Shown here: positions 37,921-46,778 of the stretch, piece after piece
How positions within the stretch are numbered: the stretch's first letter is position 1
How the letters are laid out: every line of letters starts with the position of its first letter
NCBI GenBank assembly: GCA_037382465.1
Contig: JARRPX010000002.1
Location: forward strand, 194,714 to 258,713
Direction of reading: 5' to 3'
Source of the DNA: Anaerolineales bacterium
Lineage (GTDB): Bacteria; Chloroflexota; Anaerolineae; Anaerolineales; E44-bin32
DNA length: 64,000 nucleotides
The notes under the pieces: model-generated
What the model saw: only the letters and a program-made list of their open reading frames with translations
Databases searched by the model: none
What the model was told of the DNA's origin: nothing
Translations under genes and position numbers: made by a program

Positions 37921-40473
37921 ATGAACCCAGCATTAGAAAAAGTCGCCAAGTATTTAAATCTTGAAATGGATCGCAATTTCGATAATCGTGCCGTCGTCGG
38001 CGGTCTTCAGCGCATGCTCGCGCCATGGGAGGCCGAAGCGCGCTCGACGGGAGTGCCGGATAACGTGATCGAAGCCGTGGTCGCCAGACTCCGGGATTAC
38101 CCCACGTTATCGGTCGCCTCGCGCAAGGAGGCGCTCGAGGGACTCGTGCGCCGCTTGCAGTCCGAGTTCCCCGATCTGCCGCTTCCCGATTTATCGCCCT
38201 CCGGAACGAACGAAGTCGTAGAATCGGTGGCCGAAGTCCAGCAGGAATCACACGCCGAACAACCCTCCGCAGCGACATCCGCGTATGCGAGTCCGGTTGA
38301 ACCGGAAGAGCAGAGTCCAAAGCCTTCGGCAGATTCGGCAGAGACGAAAACAGTCGAAGCCGAAGCAAAGCCCAAAGACGATCGCAAGGCCGGACCACAA
38401 GGGCCTCCGGCCGCGCTCAACGCTCCATTGACCAGCATCGCCGGCATCGGACCAAAATCCGCAAAAACGCTGAATAAACTGAACTTGTCCACCCTGGGCG
38501 ATTTGCTCTGGCATCTGCCCCGCCGTTACGATGATTACTCCAAACTGAAAACCATCAACCAGCTCTTTTATGGAGATGAAGTAACCGTAATCGGCACGGT
38601 CGAAGACGTGAACACCCGGACCGTACGCAGCGGAAAGTTGAAACTGGTCGAAGCCGTAATCAGCGACGGCACCGGCTCGCTGCGAGTGACCTGGTTCAAT
38701 CAGCCCTGGATTGCCGACCGCCTGAAGCCGGACCGGCCGATCGTGTTGTCCGGCAAGATCGATCAATATCTTGGCCACCTGACCATGAACAGCCCGGAAT
38801 GGGAACTGCTGGAGCGAAAACAGCTCCACACCAACCGCATCGTACCGATATACCCGCTGACGGCAGGCGTCTCCAGCAAATGGCTGCGCCGGGTAATACA
38901 TTCCGTCGTCACCCGACTGGCGCCAAGGATCCCCGATCCGCTTCCCGCATCGATACGCGATTCGGCCAACCTGATCCCGTTGGATCAAGCGTTGCAGCAA
39001 ATTCACTTCCCGGATGATTGGGATCATCTACACCAGGCGCAGCACCGTCTCGCTTTCGATGAGATGTTCATGCTCCAGCTCGGTGTCCTGCGTCAAAAGC
39101 AGGCCTGGGAACGCCTCAGCTGTCCTTCCCTGCATGTGGAAACGGAATGGATCGAGCGCTTCCAATCCTCGCTGCCGTACGAGCTGACGGAATCACAAAA
39201 GCGCGCGCTGAAGGAAATCCGATCCGATCTCGAAGCGACCCACCCCATGAATCGATTGCTTCAAGGTGACGTGGGATCAGGAAAGACGATCGTGGCTGCG
39301 GCAGCGGTGGGAATCGCAGCCGCGTGCGATACGCAGTCTGCAATCCTGGCACCGACAAGCATCCTTGCAGAGCAACATTACCAAACCCTGCGTGAAATCC
39401 TGCCTTCCGCTGCCGGGATTCCCGAAGATCGAATCGCGATACTCCTTGGCAGCACTTCGGAAGCCGATAAAGAAGAAATACGCAAGAACCTCGAAAGCGG
39501 CGCCATCCAGGTCATCGTTGGTACCCACGCATTGTTGGAAGGACCGATTAAATTTGCGAACCTGGGCCTCGCCGTGATCGACGAGCAGCACCGCTTCGGC
39601 GTCGAACAGCGGGCCATCCTACGTGACAAAGGCGACAACCCGAATCTGCTGGTGATGACCGCAACACCCATCCCGAGATCGCTCGCCCTGACCGTTTACG
39701 GCGATCTCGATCTGACGGTAATCGACGAGATGCCCAAAGGTCGTATGCCGGTCGAGACGAAGGTTTTCCGGCCGCAAGAACGAACACGTGCGCATCATTT
39801 CATCAGCAAACAGGTGGAGCAAGGGCATCAAGCGTTCATCATCTATCCTCTTGTGGACGATTCGGAGAAAATCGAAGCGAAAGCCGCCGTTAAGGAGTAC
39901 GAGAGTTTGAGCAACGAGGTCTTCCCACAATTCCGGGTCGGCCTGCTGCACGGCCGCATGCGGCCGGACGAAAAAGACGAAATCATGTCCCAATTTCGGG
40001 ATGGAAAAATCGACATTCTCGTCTCTACTTCCGTGGTCGAGGTTGGAATCGACATCCCCAACGCTACGGTCATGCTGGTCGAGGGCGCCAATCGATTCGG
40101 CCTGGCGCAGCTGCATCAGTTCCGCGGGCGCGTCGGTCGAGGGGACCAACCTTCCTACTGCCTACTCATTCCGGACAGCGATGACGCCGCAGATAACGAG
40201 AGACTGGCGGCCATGGAATCCACGACGGATGGTTTCAAACTCGCAGAATACGATCTCGACCAACGCGGTCCGGGTGAATTCCTGGGAACCCGCCAATCCG
40301 GTTTCACAGATTTACACACCGCGCAGATCACGGACGTCAAGTTGATCGAAAAGGCTCGCAGAGAGGCGCAGGCCGTTTTCACCGCCGATCCAACGTTATC
40401 ACAGCCCGAGCATTCTCGGATCGCCGCTGAGATGAAGCGTTTTTGGGGGCTTGAGAAGGGAGAAATGAGTTAA
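37921..40473 (+). CDS. recG: ATP-dependent DNA helicase RecG
   Basis: 850 residues from ATG 37921, longer than usual RecG (about 690-780) because of an N-terminal extension of about 160 residues. The extension has a helical part (residues 1-85) and a Glu/Ala/Ser-rich linker. The wedge domain follows, with ITSIAGIGPKSAKTLNKL-type HhH (LTSIAGIGPKSAKTLNKL), then the helicase core: LLQGDVGSGKT (Walker A), VIDEQHRFGV (DEQH box), TATPIPRSLALT and QLHQFRGRVGRG. It rescues stalled forks and branch-migrates junctions. It overlaps coaD by one base (TAATG). Confidence 0.95.
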   Translation: MNPALEKVAKYLNLEMDRNFDNRAVVGGLQRMLAPWEAEARSTGVPDNVIEAVVARLRDYPTLSVASRKEALEGLVRRLQSEFPDLPLPDLSPSGTNEVVESVAEVQQESHAEQPSAATSAYASPVEPEEQSPKPSADSAETKTVEAEAKPKDDRKAGPQGPPAALNAPLTSIAGIGPKSAKTLNKLNLSTLGDLLWHLPRRYDDYSKLKTINQLFYGDEVTVIGTVEDVNTRTVRSGKLKLVEAVISDGTGSLRVTWFNQPWIADRLKPDRPIVLSGKIDQYLGHLTMNSPEWELLERKQLHTNRIVPIYPLTAGVSSKWLRRVIHSVVTRLAPRIPDPLPASIRDSANLIPLDQALQQIHFPDDWDHLHQAQHRLAFDEMFMLQLGVLRQKQAWERLSCPSLHVETEWIERFQSSLPYELTESQKRALKEIRSDLEATHPMNRLLQGDVGSGKTIVAAAAVGIAAACDTQSAILAPTSILAEQHYQTLREILPSAAGIPEDRIAILLGSTSEADKEEIRKNLESGAIQVIVGTHALLEGPIKFANLGLAVIDEQHRFGVEQRAILRDKGDNPNLLVMTATPIPRSLALTVYGDLDLTVIDEMPKGRMPVETKVFRPQERTRAHHFISKQVEQGHQAFIIYPLVDDSEKIEAKAAVKEYESLSNEVFPQFRVGLLHGRMRPDEKDEIMSQFRDGKIDILVSTSVVEVGIDIPNATVMLVEGANRFGLAQLHQFRGRVGRGDQPSYCLLIPDSDDAADNERLAAMESTTDGFKLAEYDLDQRGPGEFLGTRQSGFTDLHTAQITDVKLIEKARREAQAVFTADPTLSQPEHSRIAAEMKRFWGLEKGEMS

Positions 40474-41000
40474 TGGTTCGAGCCGTCTTTCCTGGCACGT
40501 TTGATCCGATTCATTACGGACACATCGACATCGCCCGACGTGCAAGCCGCTTGTTCGACGAGATGATCATCGCCGTGTACGACAAACCCAACAAAGTGTT
40601 GTTGTTTACACCCGAACAACGCCTGGCGCTCGTTCGAAAGGAATTCGAGAACGATAAACGCATCAGCGCGACGATTTTCAGTGGCTTGACGGTAAATTTC
40701 TGCAAGGAAGTCGGCGCACAAGTCATCGTTCGAGGCTTGCGGGTCTTTTCGGACTTCGAACACGAATTTCGCATGGCGTTGGCAAACCATCGTCTCGAGC
40801 CCGAAATCGACGTCGTCGCACTGATCACCAGCGAGGAACACAGCTTTCTCACGGGAAGCACCGTGAAGGAAATCGCTTCCTTCGGAGGCGACATCAGCAG
40901 TCTCGTTCCGGATCACGTCGCCAAAGCACTCGACCTGCGCTTCAAAGAGCTCGGTGATGACGGTCCGAACAGGGTTCCGGATACTTCTCTACTCGATTGA
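40473..41000 (+). CDS. coaD: Phosphopantetheine adenylyltransferase
   Basis: A 175-residue nucleotidyltransferase. The T-x-G-H substrate motif is FPGTFDPIHYGHIDIA near the N terminus. The late motif ITSEEHSFLTGSTVKEIASFGGD aligns with the ISSTxxR-type region (part shown: FLTGSTVKEIASFGGD). It converts 4'-phosphopantetheine and ATP to dephospho-CoA. Its start overlaps the recG stop. A helical extension of about 15 residues is seen at the C terminus. Confidence 0.95.
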   Translation: MVRAVFPGTFDPIHYGHIDIARRASRLFDEMIIAVYDKPNKVLLFTPEQRLALVRKEFENDKRISATIFSGLTVNFCKEVGAQVIVRGLRVFSDFEHEFRMALANHRLEPEIDVVALITSEEHSFLTGSTVKEIASFGGDISSLVPDHVAKALDLRFKELGDDGPNRVPDTSLLD

Positions 41001-41102
41001 AGCCGGTTGACCGGAACGCAACTTCGGTGTACGCTTCGGCCTGAACCTTGCAACTTCAAGCATGCGGTCCTTATCATCCCGCAATCCGGACCGGAGGAAT
41101 GT

Positions 41103-41591
41103 ATGGACATCCTACACCTGGTGGATCGATTAGAGGAATTGTTCAACGAGAGCAGACCGATTCCGCTGACCCACAACGTCGTGGTTGACGAAGATCGTAT
41201 GCTGGAAATCATCGATCAAATGCGTATTTCCATTCCGGATGAAGTCAAAAAAGCGCAGCAAGTGCTGGCACAGCGCGACCGCGTGCTCGCTCAAGCTCAG
41301 GAAGAAGCCAATCGAACCATCGCCATGGCAAAGAAGAACGCCGACGATGTCGTCTCCCGAGACGCCATTGTGGAAGCCTCTCAAGCTAGAGCAGAACAGA
41401 TACTCGCTCAGGCCAGGGCGGATGCAGAGTTGATCCGCCGTGAGGCGGATGATTACATCGTTGAATCTTTGGGGGCAATCGAGGCGGAATTACTGCGCCT
41501 CGTAAATCAGACCCGGAACGGCATCGCCAAGCTGACTGCGGATCGTCTCAACGTTTCCGAACAGGCGCCGGAAATTCTGGACGGCGATTAG
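41103..41591 (+). CDS. Coiled-coil protein, DivIVA/SepIVA-like
   Basis: 162 residues from ATG 41103 (GGAGGA seven bases upstream; the longer frame upstream is not supported). The N terminus is a short conserved helix and loop (MDILHLVDRLEELFNESRPIPL in parts: DRLEELFNESRPIPLTHNV), then DQMRISIPDEVKKA. A continuous coiled coil rich in Ala, Gln and Glu fills most of the rest. Proteins of this type follow coaD in many Gram-positive and related genomes. The actinobacterial relative SepIVA takes part in septum placement. The assignment is tentative. No membrane segment is present. Confidence 0.65.
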   Translation: MDILHLVDRLEELFNESRPIPLTHNVVVDEDRMLEIIDQMRISIPDEVKKAQQVLAQRDRVLAQAQEEANRTIAMAKKNADDVVSRDAIVEASQARAEQILAQARADAELIRREADDYIVESLGAIEAELLRLVNQTRNGIAKLTADRLNVSEQAPEILDGD

Positions 41592-41619
41592 CCCAATCTT
41601 CACATCATCCAGGAAACAA

Positions 41620-41636
41620 GCGACCATCCTGGTCGC
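41620..41636 (-). terminator. Possible terminator downstream of pyrG
   Basis: A 6-bp stem GCGACC/GGTCGC with a 5-base loop. On the minus strand TTGTTTCC follows. It lies just after the pyrG stop. The stem is short. Confidence 0.4.
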
Positions 41637-41641
41637 AGGGC

Positions 41642-43408
<1,767 letters not shown>

Positions 43409-43418
43409 TTATACATCT

Positions 43419-43745
43419 TCATGTGCGGACAAGGTCTCCCAGGTCGCTGACTGCTTTGTGCATCTCCAGAAAGAGTAAGCCGAGTTTGGCTTGCTGGCGA
43501 GCCAAAACAGAGAGCAGCGCCTCATTTCCCATCGACATCAGTAGGATATACCCGTCGTCTCCCTGGACGTAGACTTCATCCAACATGCCTCGTTCCAATT
43601 CACTCGAAATGCGCTTACCAATATTCAACATGCTGGCCGACATCGCAGACACACGCTCCTCCTCCACCCCGAGAGGGAAGGAAGATGCGATCGTCAACCC
43701 ATCGACACCCACGATTGCCGCAGCTTCGACATCCGGTGTGTTCAC
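43419..43745 (-). CDS. Roadblock/LC7 domain protein
   Basis: 108 residues from GTG 43743-43745. The Roadblock/LC7 pattern is clear: EAAAIVGVDGLTIASSFP, SAMSASMLNIGKRISSEL, EVYVQGDDGYILLMSMGNEALLSVLA. The usual first helix of about 15-20 residues before EAAAIV is almost absent, and no better start is found upstream. Bacterial members such as MglB act as dimers that regulate small Ras-like GTPases; no such GTPase is in the window. It occupies the place where trmD is often found after rimM. Confidence 0.8.
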   Translation of the reverse strand: MNTPDVEAAAIVGVDGLTIASSFPLGVEEERVSAMSASMLNIGKRISSELERGMLDEVYVQGDDGYILLMSMGNEALLSVLARQQAKLGLLFLEMHKAVSDLGDLVRT

Positions 43746-43855
43746 ATGGAGTTGCGTGAAGCACGCAATTCGAATTGTCCGGTCCTTTGAACGAACGCGC
43801 GACCTGTCCGTTCTTTAAAATCTATAAGTTCTTAACACGTTTGGTAGGGGATTCG

Positions 43856-44281
43856 TTACTCGATCAAACCCGGAATCAAACGAACGACGATTCTCTCATT
43901 TTCGAGATCCACATCCTGAATCACCGATTCGATCGCGGGGAGCAAGATTTCCTTTCCAGTGGAATCCCGCACGAGGTACACGTCGTTCGCCCCGGTTTCC
44001 ATGATCTCCTCGATCGTGCCGAGCTCTTCACCCGCCGTTGTAATGACGTGCAGCCCCACAATTTGCCAATGAAAGAATTCCCCCTCCGGAAGAGGCGCCA
44101 ACGGATCTTTCTTGGCCCCGAGATAGATATTCACGGAAGGTTCAAGCTTGTAGATGAGTTCAGAATTGGAAGAGACTTTCAATCCGCCTCGTACACCGTG
44201 AGGACGAACGACGCGCCCGACAGCCAGATATTCCGGTGGTTGTCGGGCGCTTTTGTTTGTAGATGGATGGTCGGAGTCCAT
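43856..44281 (-). CDS. rimM: Ribosome maturation factor RimM, internally shortened
   Basis: 141 residues, against about 165-180 normally. The start of the N-terminal domain is intact (YLAVGRVVRPHGVRGGLKV). The PRC-barrel part is complete: LPEGEFFHWQIVGLHV, GTIEEIMETGANDVYLV, ILLPAIESVIQDVD. The missing part is the second half of the N-terminal beta barrel: after KKDP (about residue 60) the chain goes directly to LAPLPEG, skipping about 40 residues. The frame is uninterrupted. RimM helps assemble the 30S head with S19. It is six bases downstream of khpA in the ffh-rpsP-khpA-rimM order. Confidence 0.85.
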   Translation of the reverse strand: MDSDHPSTNKSARQPPEYLAVGRVVRPHGVRGGLKVSSNSELIYKLEPSVNIYLGAKKDPLAPLPEGEFFHWQIVGLHVITTAGEELGTIEEIMETGANDVYLVRDSTGKEILLPAIESVIQDVDLENERIVVRLIPGLIE

Positions 44282-44286
44282 GAAGC

Positions 44287-44514
44287 CTAGAGGATATCCA
44301 GGGAAACGCGATTTCCACGGCGCGACGCCGCGACTCGCAAGAGGGTGCGCATGGCATTCGCCACCCGGCCTTTGCGGCCGATCACTCGGCCCATGTCCTC
44401 ATCTGCAACGCTCAACGTGATCCGAACGTTTCGGCGCTGCGTGTACTCCATGACCTTCACTTGCGTAGGATCGTCCACCAAGGACTTCGCAATGAACTCA
44501 ATCAAGGCTTTCAT
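44287..44514 (-). CDS. khpA: KH-domain RNA-binding protein KhpA
   Basis: A 75-residue KH protein, the usual size for KhpA/YlqC. The GXXG loop is in MGRVIGRKGRVANAMRTLL. The N terminus MKALIEFIAKSLVDDP is characteristic. KhpA forms a dimer with KhpB/Jag and binds many RNAs, affecting cell division and elongation. Gene order rpsP-khpA-rimM is conserved. Confidence 0.93.
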   Translation of the reverse strand: MKALIEFIAKSLVDDPTQVKVMEYTQRRNVRITLSVADEDMGRVIGRKGRVANAMRTLLRVAASRRGNRVSLDIL

Positions 44515-44652
44515 ACCAGGTTATCTTTCTCCCCACGCTGCTGCCGGAACCCGCAGTGAATGGGCTACTCAGTCCAATGAGAAGCTACTGAACGGACATT
44601 GGATGCGCCATGACATGAGCTTCAAATCGGGCGCATTCCAACCGTTTGTAGA

Positions 44653-45219
44653 TTATTCTTCCGACGCTTCTTCCGTTTCGTCTGCTTCTTCTTGAACTTC
44701 TTCCGCTTTCACCTCTTCGGTTTCAGCTTCAGCCTTTTCTTCCGCTGCTTCTTCGGCGGTTTTTGCCTCAATCGCCGCCTCGTCTTCTATCGCTTCCTCG
44801 GCGGATTCTTCCTTTACTGCTTCTTCAGAAGCTTCCTTTCCCTTCGTTTTCCGTTTCTTGGCGGCACGTTTTTCAGTGAGATCATCCCTTCTCGTACGCG
44901 GATCGACTTGTGGGATGGCCGCTTCGGCTTCCTTGAGTAGTTTTTCAAGCTTTTCACCACCCTTGAACCGCTCCCAACGCTCCCAAGTTCCGATGGAACG
45001 AAGCGCATCTACGACAGAGTCAGATGGCTGTGCACCATTCTGAAGCCAGTGGAATAAACGAGCTTCATCGATCTGGATCGTCGAAGGTTCAGTCCGTGGA
45101 TTGTAATGCCCAAGAATCTCGAGGAATTTGCCATCGCGCGGACTTTCCTTGTCTGCCGCGATGATTCTGAAGCTTGGCTGGTTCCGTGAACCTACCCGGC
45201 GTAATCGAATTCGAACCAT
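44653..45219 (-). CDS. rpsP: 30S ribosomal protein S16 with long acidic tail
   Basis: 188 residues from ATG 45217-45219 (GGAG about 14 bases upstream; the longer frame upstream is not S16-like). Residues 1-85 are S16: MVRIRLRRVGSRNQPSFRI, LGHYNPRTEP, LHWLQNGAQPSDSV-like (FHWLQNGAQPSDSV). From about residue 100 a Lys-rich stretch (EKRAAKKRKTKGKE) is followed by about 70 residues that are mostly Glu and Ala. The tail more than doubles the usual length of 80-90 residues. It is probably disordered. Confidence 0.93.
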   Translation of the reverse strand: MVRIRLRRVGSRNQPSFRIIAADKESPRDGKFLEILGHYNPRTEPSTIQIDEARLFHWLQNGAQPSDSVVDALRSIGTWERWERFKGGEKLEKLLKEAEAAIPQVDPRTRRDDLTEKRAAKKRKTKGKEASEEAVKEESAEEAIEDEAAIEAKTAEEAAEEKAEAETEEVKAEEVQEEADETEEASEE

Positions 45220-45335
45220 TGTATTCTTTACTCTCCTATTTTTATTGATCGCCGTCGATTTGCGCAGTGAGGGGAGAGGTATGCCAGGAAGGTTAGCACG
45301 TATCACCTCGTTGCGAATAGCATGCGGCGGCGTTG

Positions 45336-46652
45336 TTACATTAAATTCGAAAGTCCTCTAAAAGCGTCACTGCCGGTACTTTTCAACAACCTTTGCATCT
45401 GACGGTACTGGCGCAGGAGCTGATTCACTTCTTGAACCGTCGTTCCCGATCCAGCGGCAACACGTCTCTTTCGACTTGCGTTCAATTTCTGCGGATGCTG
45501 CCGTTCGTACACTGTCATAGATTGTATCATTGCTTTCGTTCGATTCAGCTGTTTCTCGGCAGCAATTTGATCGATCTGTGCGCCGCCGGTCAATCCACCC
45601 GGGAGCATCGACAATACCTTGCCGAAAGGGCCGATGCGTTGGATCATGGCGATCTGCTCCAGGAAATCCTCCAACGTAAACTCACCGCTGCGCAGGCGAT
45701 CTACCTGTTTGCTTGCCAGCTGCGGGTCCAATCCCGCTTGCGCTTTCTCGACGAGTCCGCTGATGTCTCCCATTCCCAGGATTCTCGAAGCCAGTCGCTC
45801 CGGATCGAAAATCTCAATTGCATCTCTTGCTTCACCGACGCCGATGAATTTTATCGGTACGCCGGTGACGGCACGCATGGAAATCGCCGCGCCGCCGCGC
45901 GCGTCGCCATCCATTTTCGTCAAGATAATCCCCGTGATATCCAGGGCTTCACGAAAGCCTTGGGCGATGTTCACCGCTTCCTGACCCGTCATGGCGTCCG
46001 CCACGAGCAGGATCTCGACTGGCGCAAGCCGATCACGGATCGATTCGAGTTCGTCCATCATGTTCTCGTCGATTTGCGAACGTCCTGCGGTATCCAGTAT
46101 AACGACGCTCGCTCCTGCGTTCGAAGCGGATCGGAATCCGGATTCGCTCATCGCCAACGGTGAAAGACCTGGTTCGTAGGACACGGGGACCTTGATTTCC
46201 TCGCCAAGGATGACCAACTGTTCGGCAGCCGCCGGCCGGTATGGATCGACGGCAACCAGCCAAACCCGCTCTCCGCCCGTCTTCAACAGCCGCGCCAGTT
46301 TCGCCGCGGTGGTCGTTTTACCTGCGCCCTGGAGGCCCACCAACATGACGATTCGTGGCTTATCTCCCGTGAGATCAAGCGCGACGGGTTGCCCCAGAGT
46401 CTTGACCAATACTTCCTGGACGATCACGATGACCTGTTGGGCAGGATTTAACGCCCGGGCAACTTCCGCACTCAAGGCACGCTCGCGTACGATCTCGAGC
46501 AGTTCTTTTACGACTTTGTAATGTACGTCCGCCTCGAGCAGCGCCAGGCGGATTTCTTTAAGCGCCGCATCTACGTCCTCGGGACGCAAGCGACCTCTCC
46601 TGGCGAGCAGTCGAAATGTGCTTTGCATACGCTGGGTTAGAGATTCAAACAT
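45336..46652 (-). CDS. ffh: Signal recognition particle protein Ffh
   Basis: 438 residues. N domain first, then the GTPase G domain with GLQGAGKTTTAAKLA (P-loop), VDPYRPAAAEQL, ILDTAGRSQID and TKMDGDARGGAA. The Met-rich M domain has GPFGKVLSMLPGG and SRKRRVAAGSGTTVQEVNQLL, which binds 4.5S RNA. With SRP RNA and FtsY it targets membrane proteins. It is the first gene of the ffh-rpsP-khpA-rimM run, with a hairpin-containing gap of about 125 bases upstream. Confidence 0.97.
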   Translation of the reverse strand: MFESLTQRMQSTFRLLARRGRLRPEDVDAALKEIRLALLEADVHYKVVKELLEIVRERALSAEVARALNPAQQVIVIVQEVLVKTLGQPVALDLTGDKPRIVMLVGLQGAGKTTTAAKLARLLKTGGERVWLVAVDPYRPAAAEQLVILGEEIKVPVSYEPGLSPLAMSESGFRSASNAGASVVILDTAGRSQIDENMMDELESIRDRLAPVEILLVADAMTGQEAVNIAQGFREALDITGIILTKMDGDARGGAAISMRAVTGVPIKFIGVGEARDAIEIFDPERLASRILGMGDISGLVEKAQAGLDPQLASKQVDRLRSGEFTLEDFLEQIAMIQRIGPFGKVLSMLPGGLTGGAQIDQIAAEKQLNRTKAMIQSMTVYERQHPQKLNASRKRRVAAGSGTTVQEVNQLLRQYRQMQRLLKSTGSDAFRGLSNLM

Positions 46653-46778
46653 TTTTCAGACTTCATCCGTACACACAAGCCGCCGGATCGGGCTGTCTTT
46701 CGACAGCAACCGGCCGGCGGGCAGAATTCCGCTCGATGCCAACAAACAAAAACATTGTAGTCTCGAAGATAGGCATGG

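Noticed and set aside
44740-44860. Glu/Ala-rich repeat-like DNA in rpsP as a possible repeat element
   Set aside because: It is explained by a low-complexity acidic protein tail in a continuous frame.
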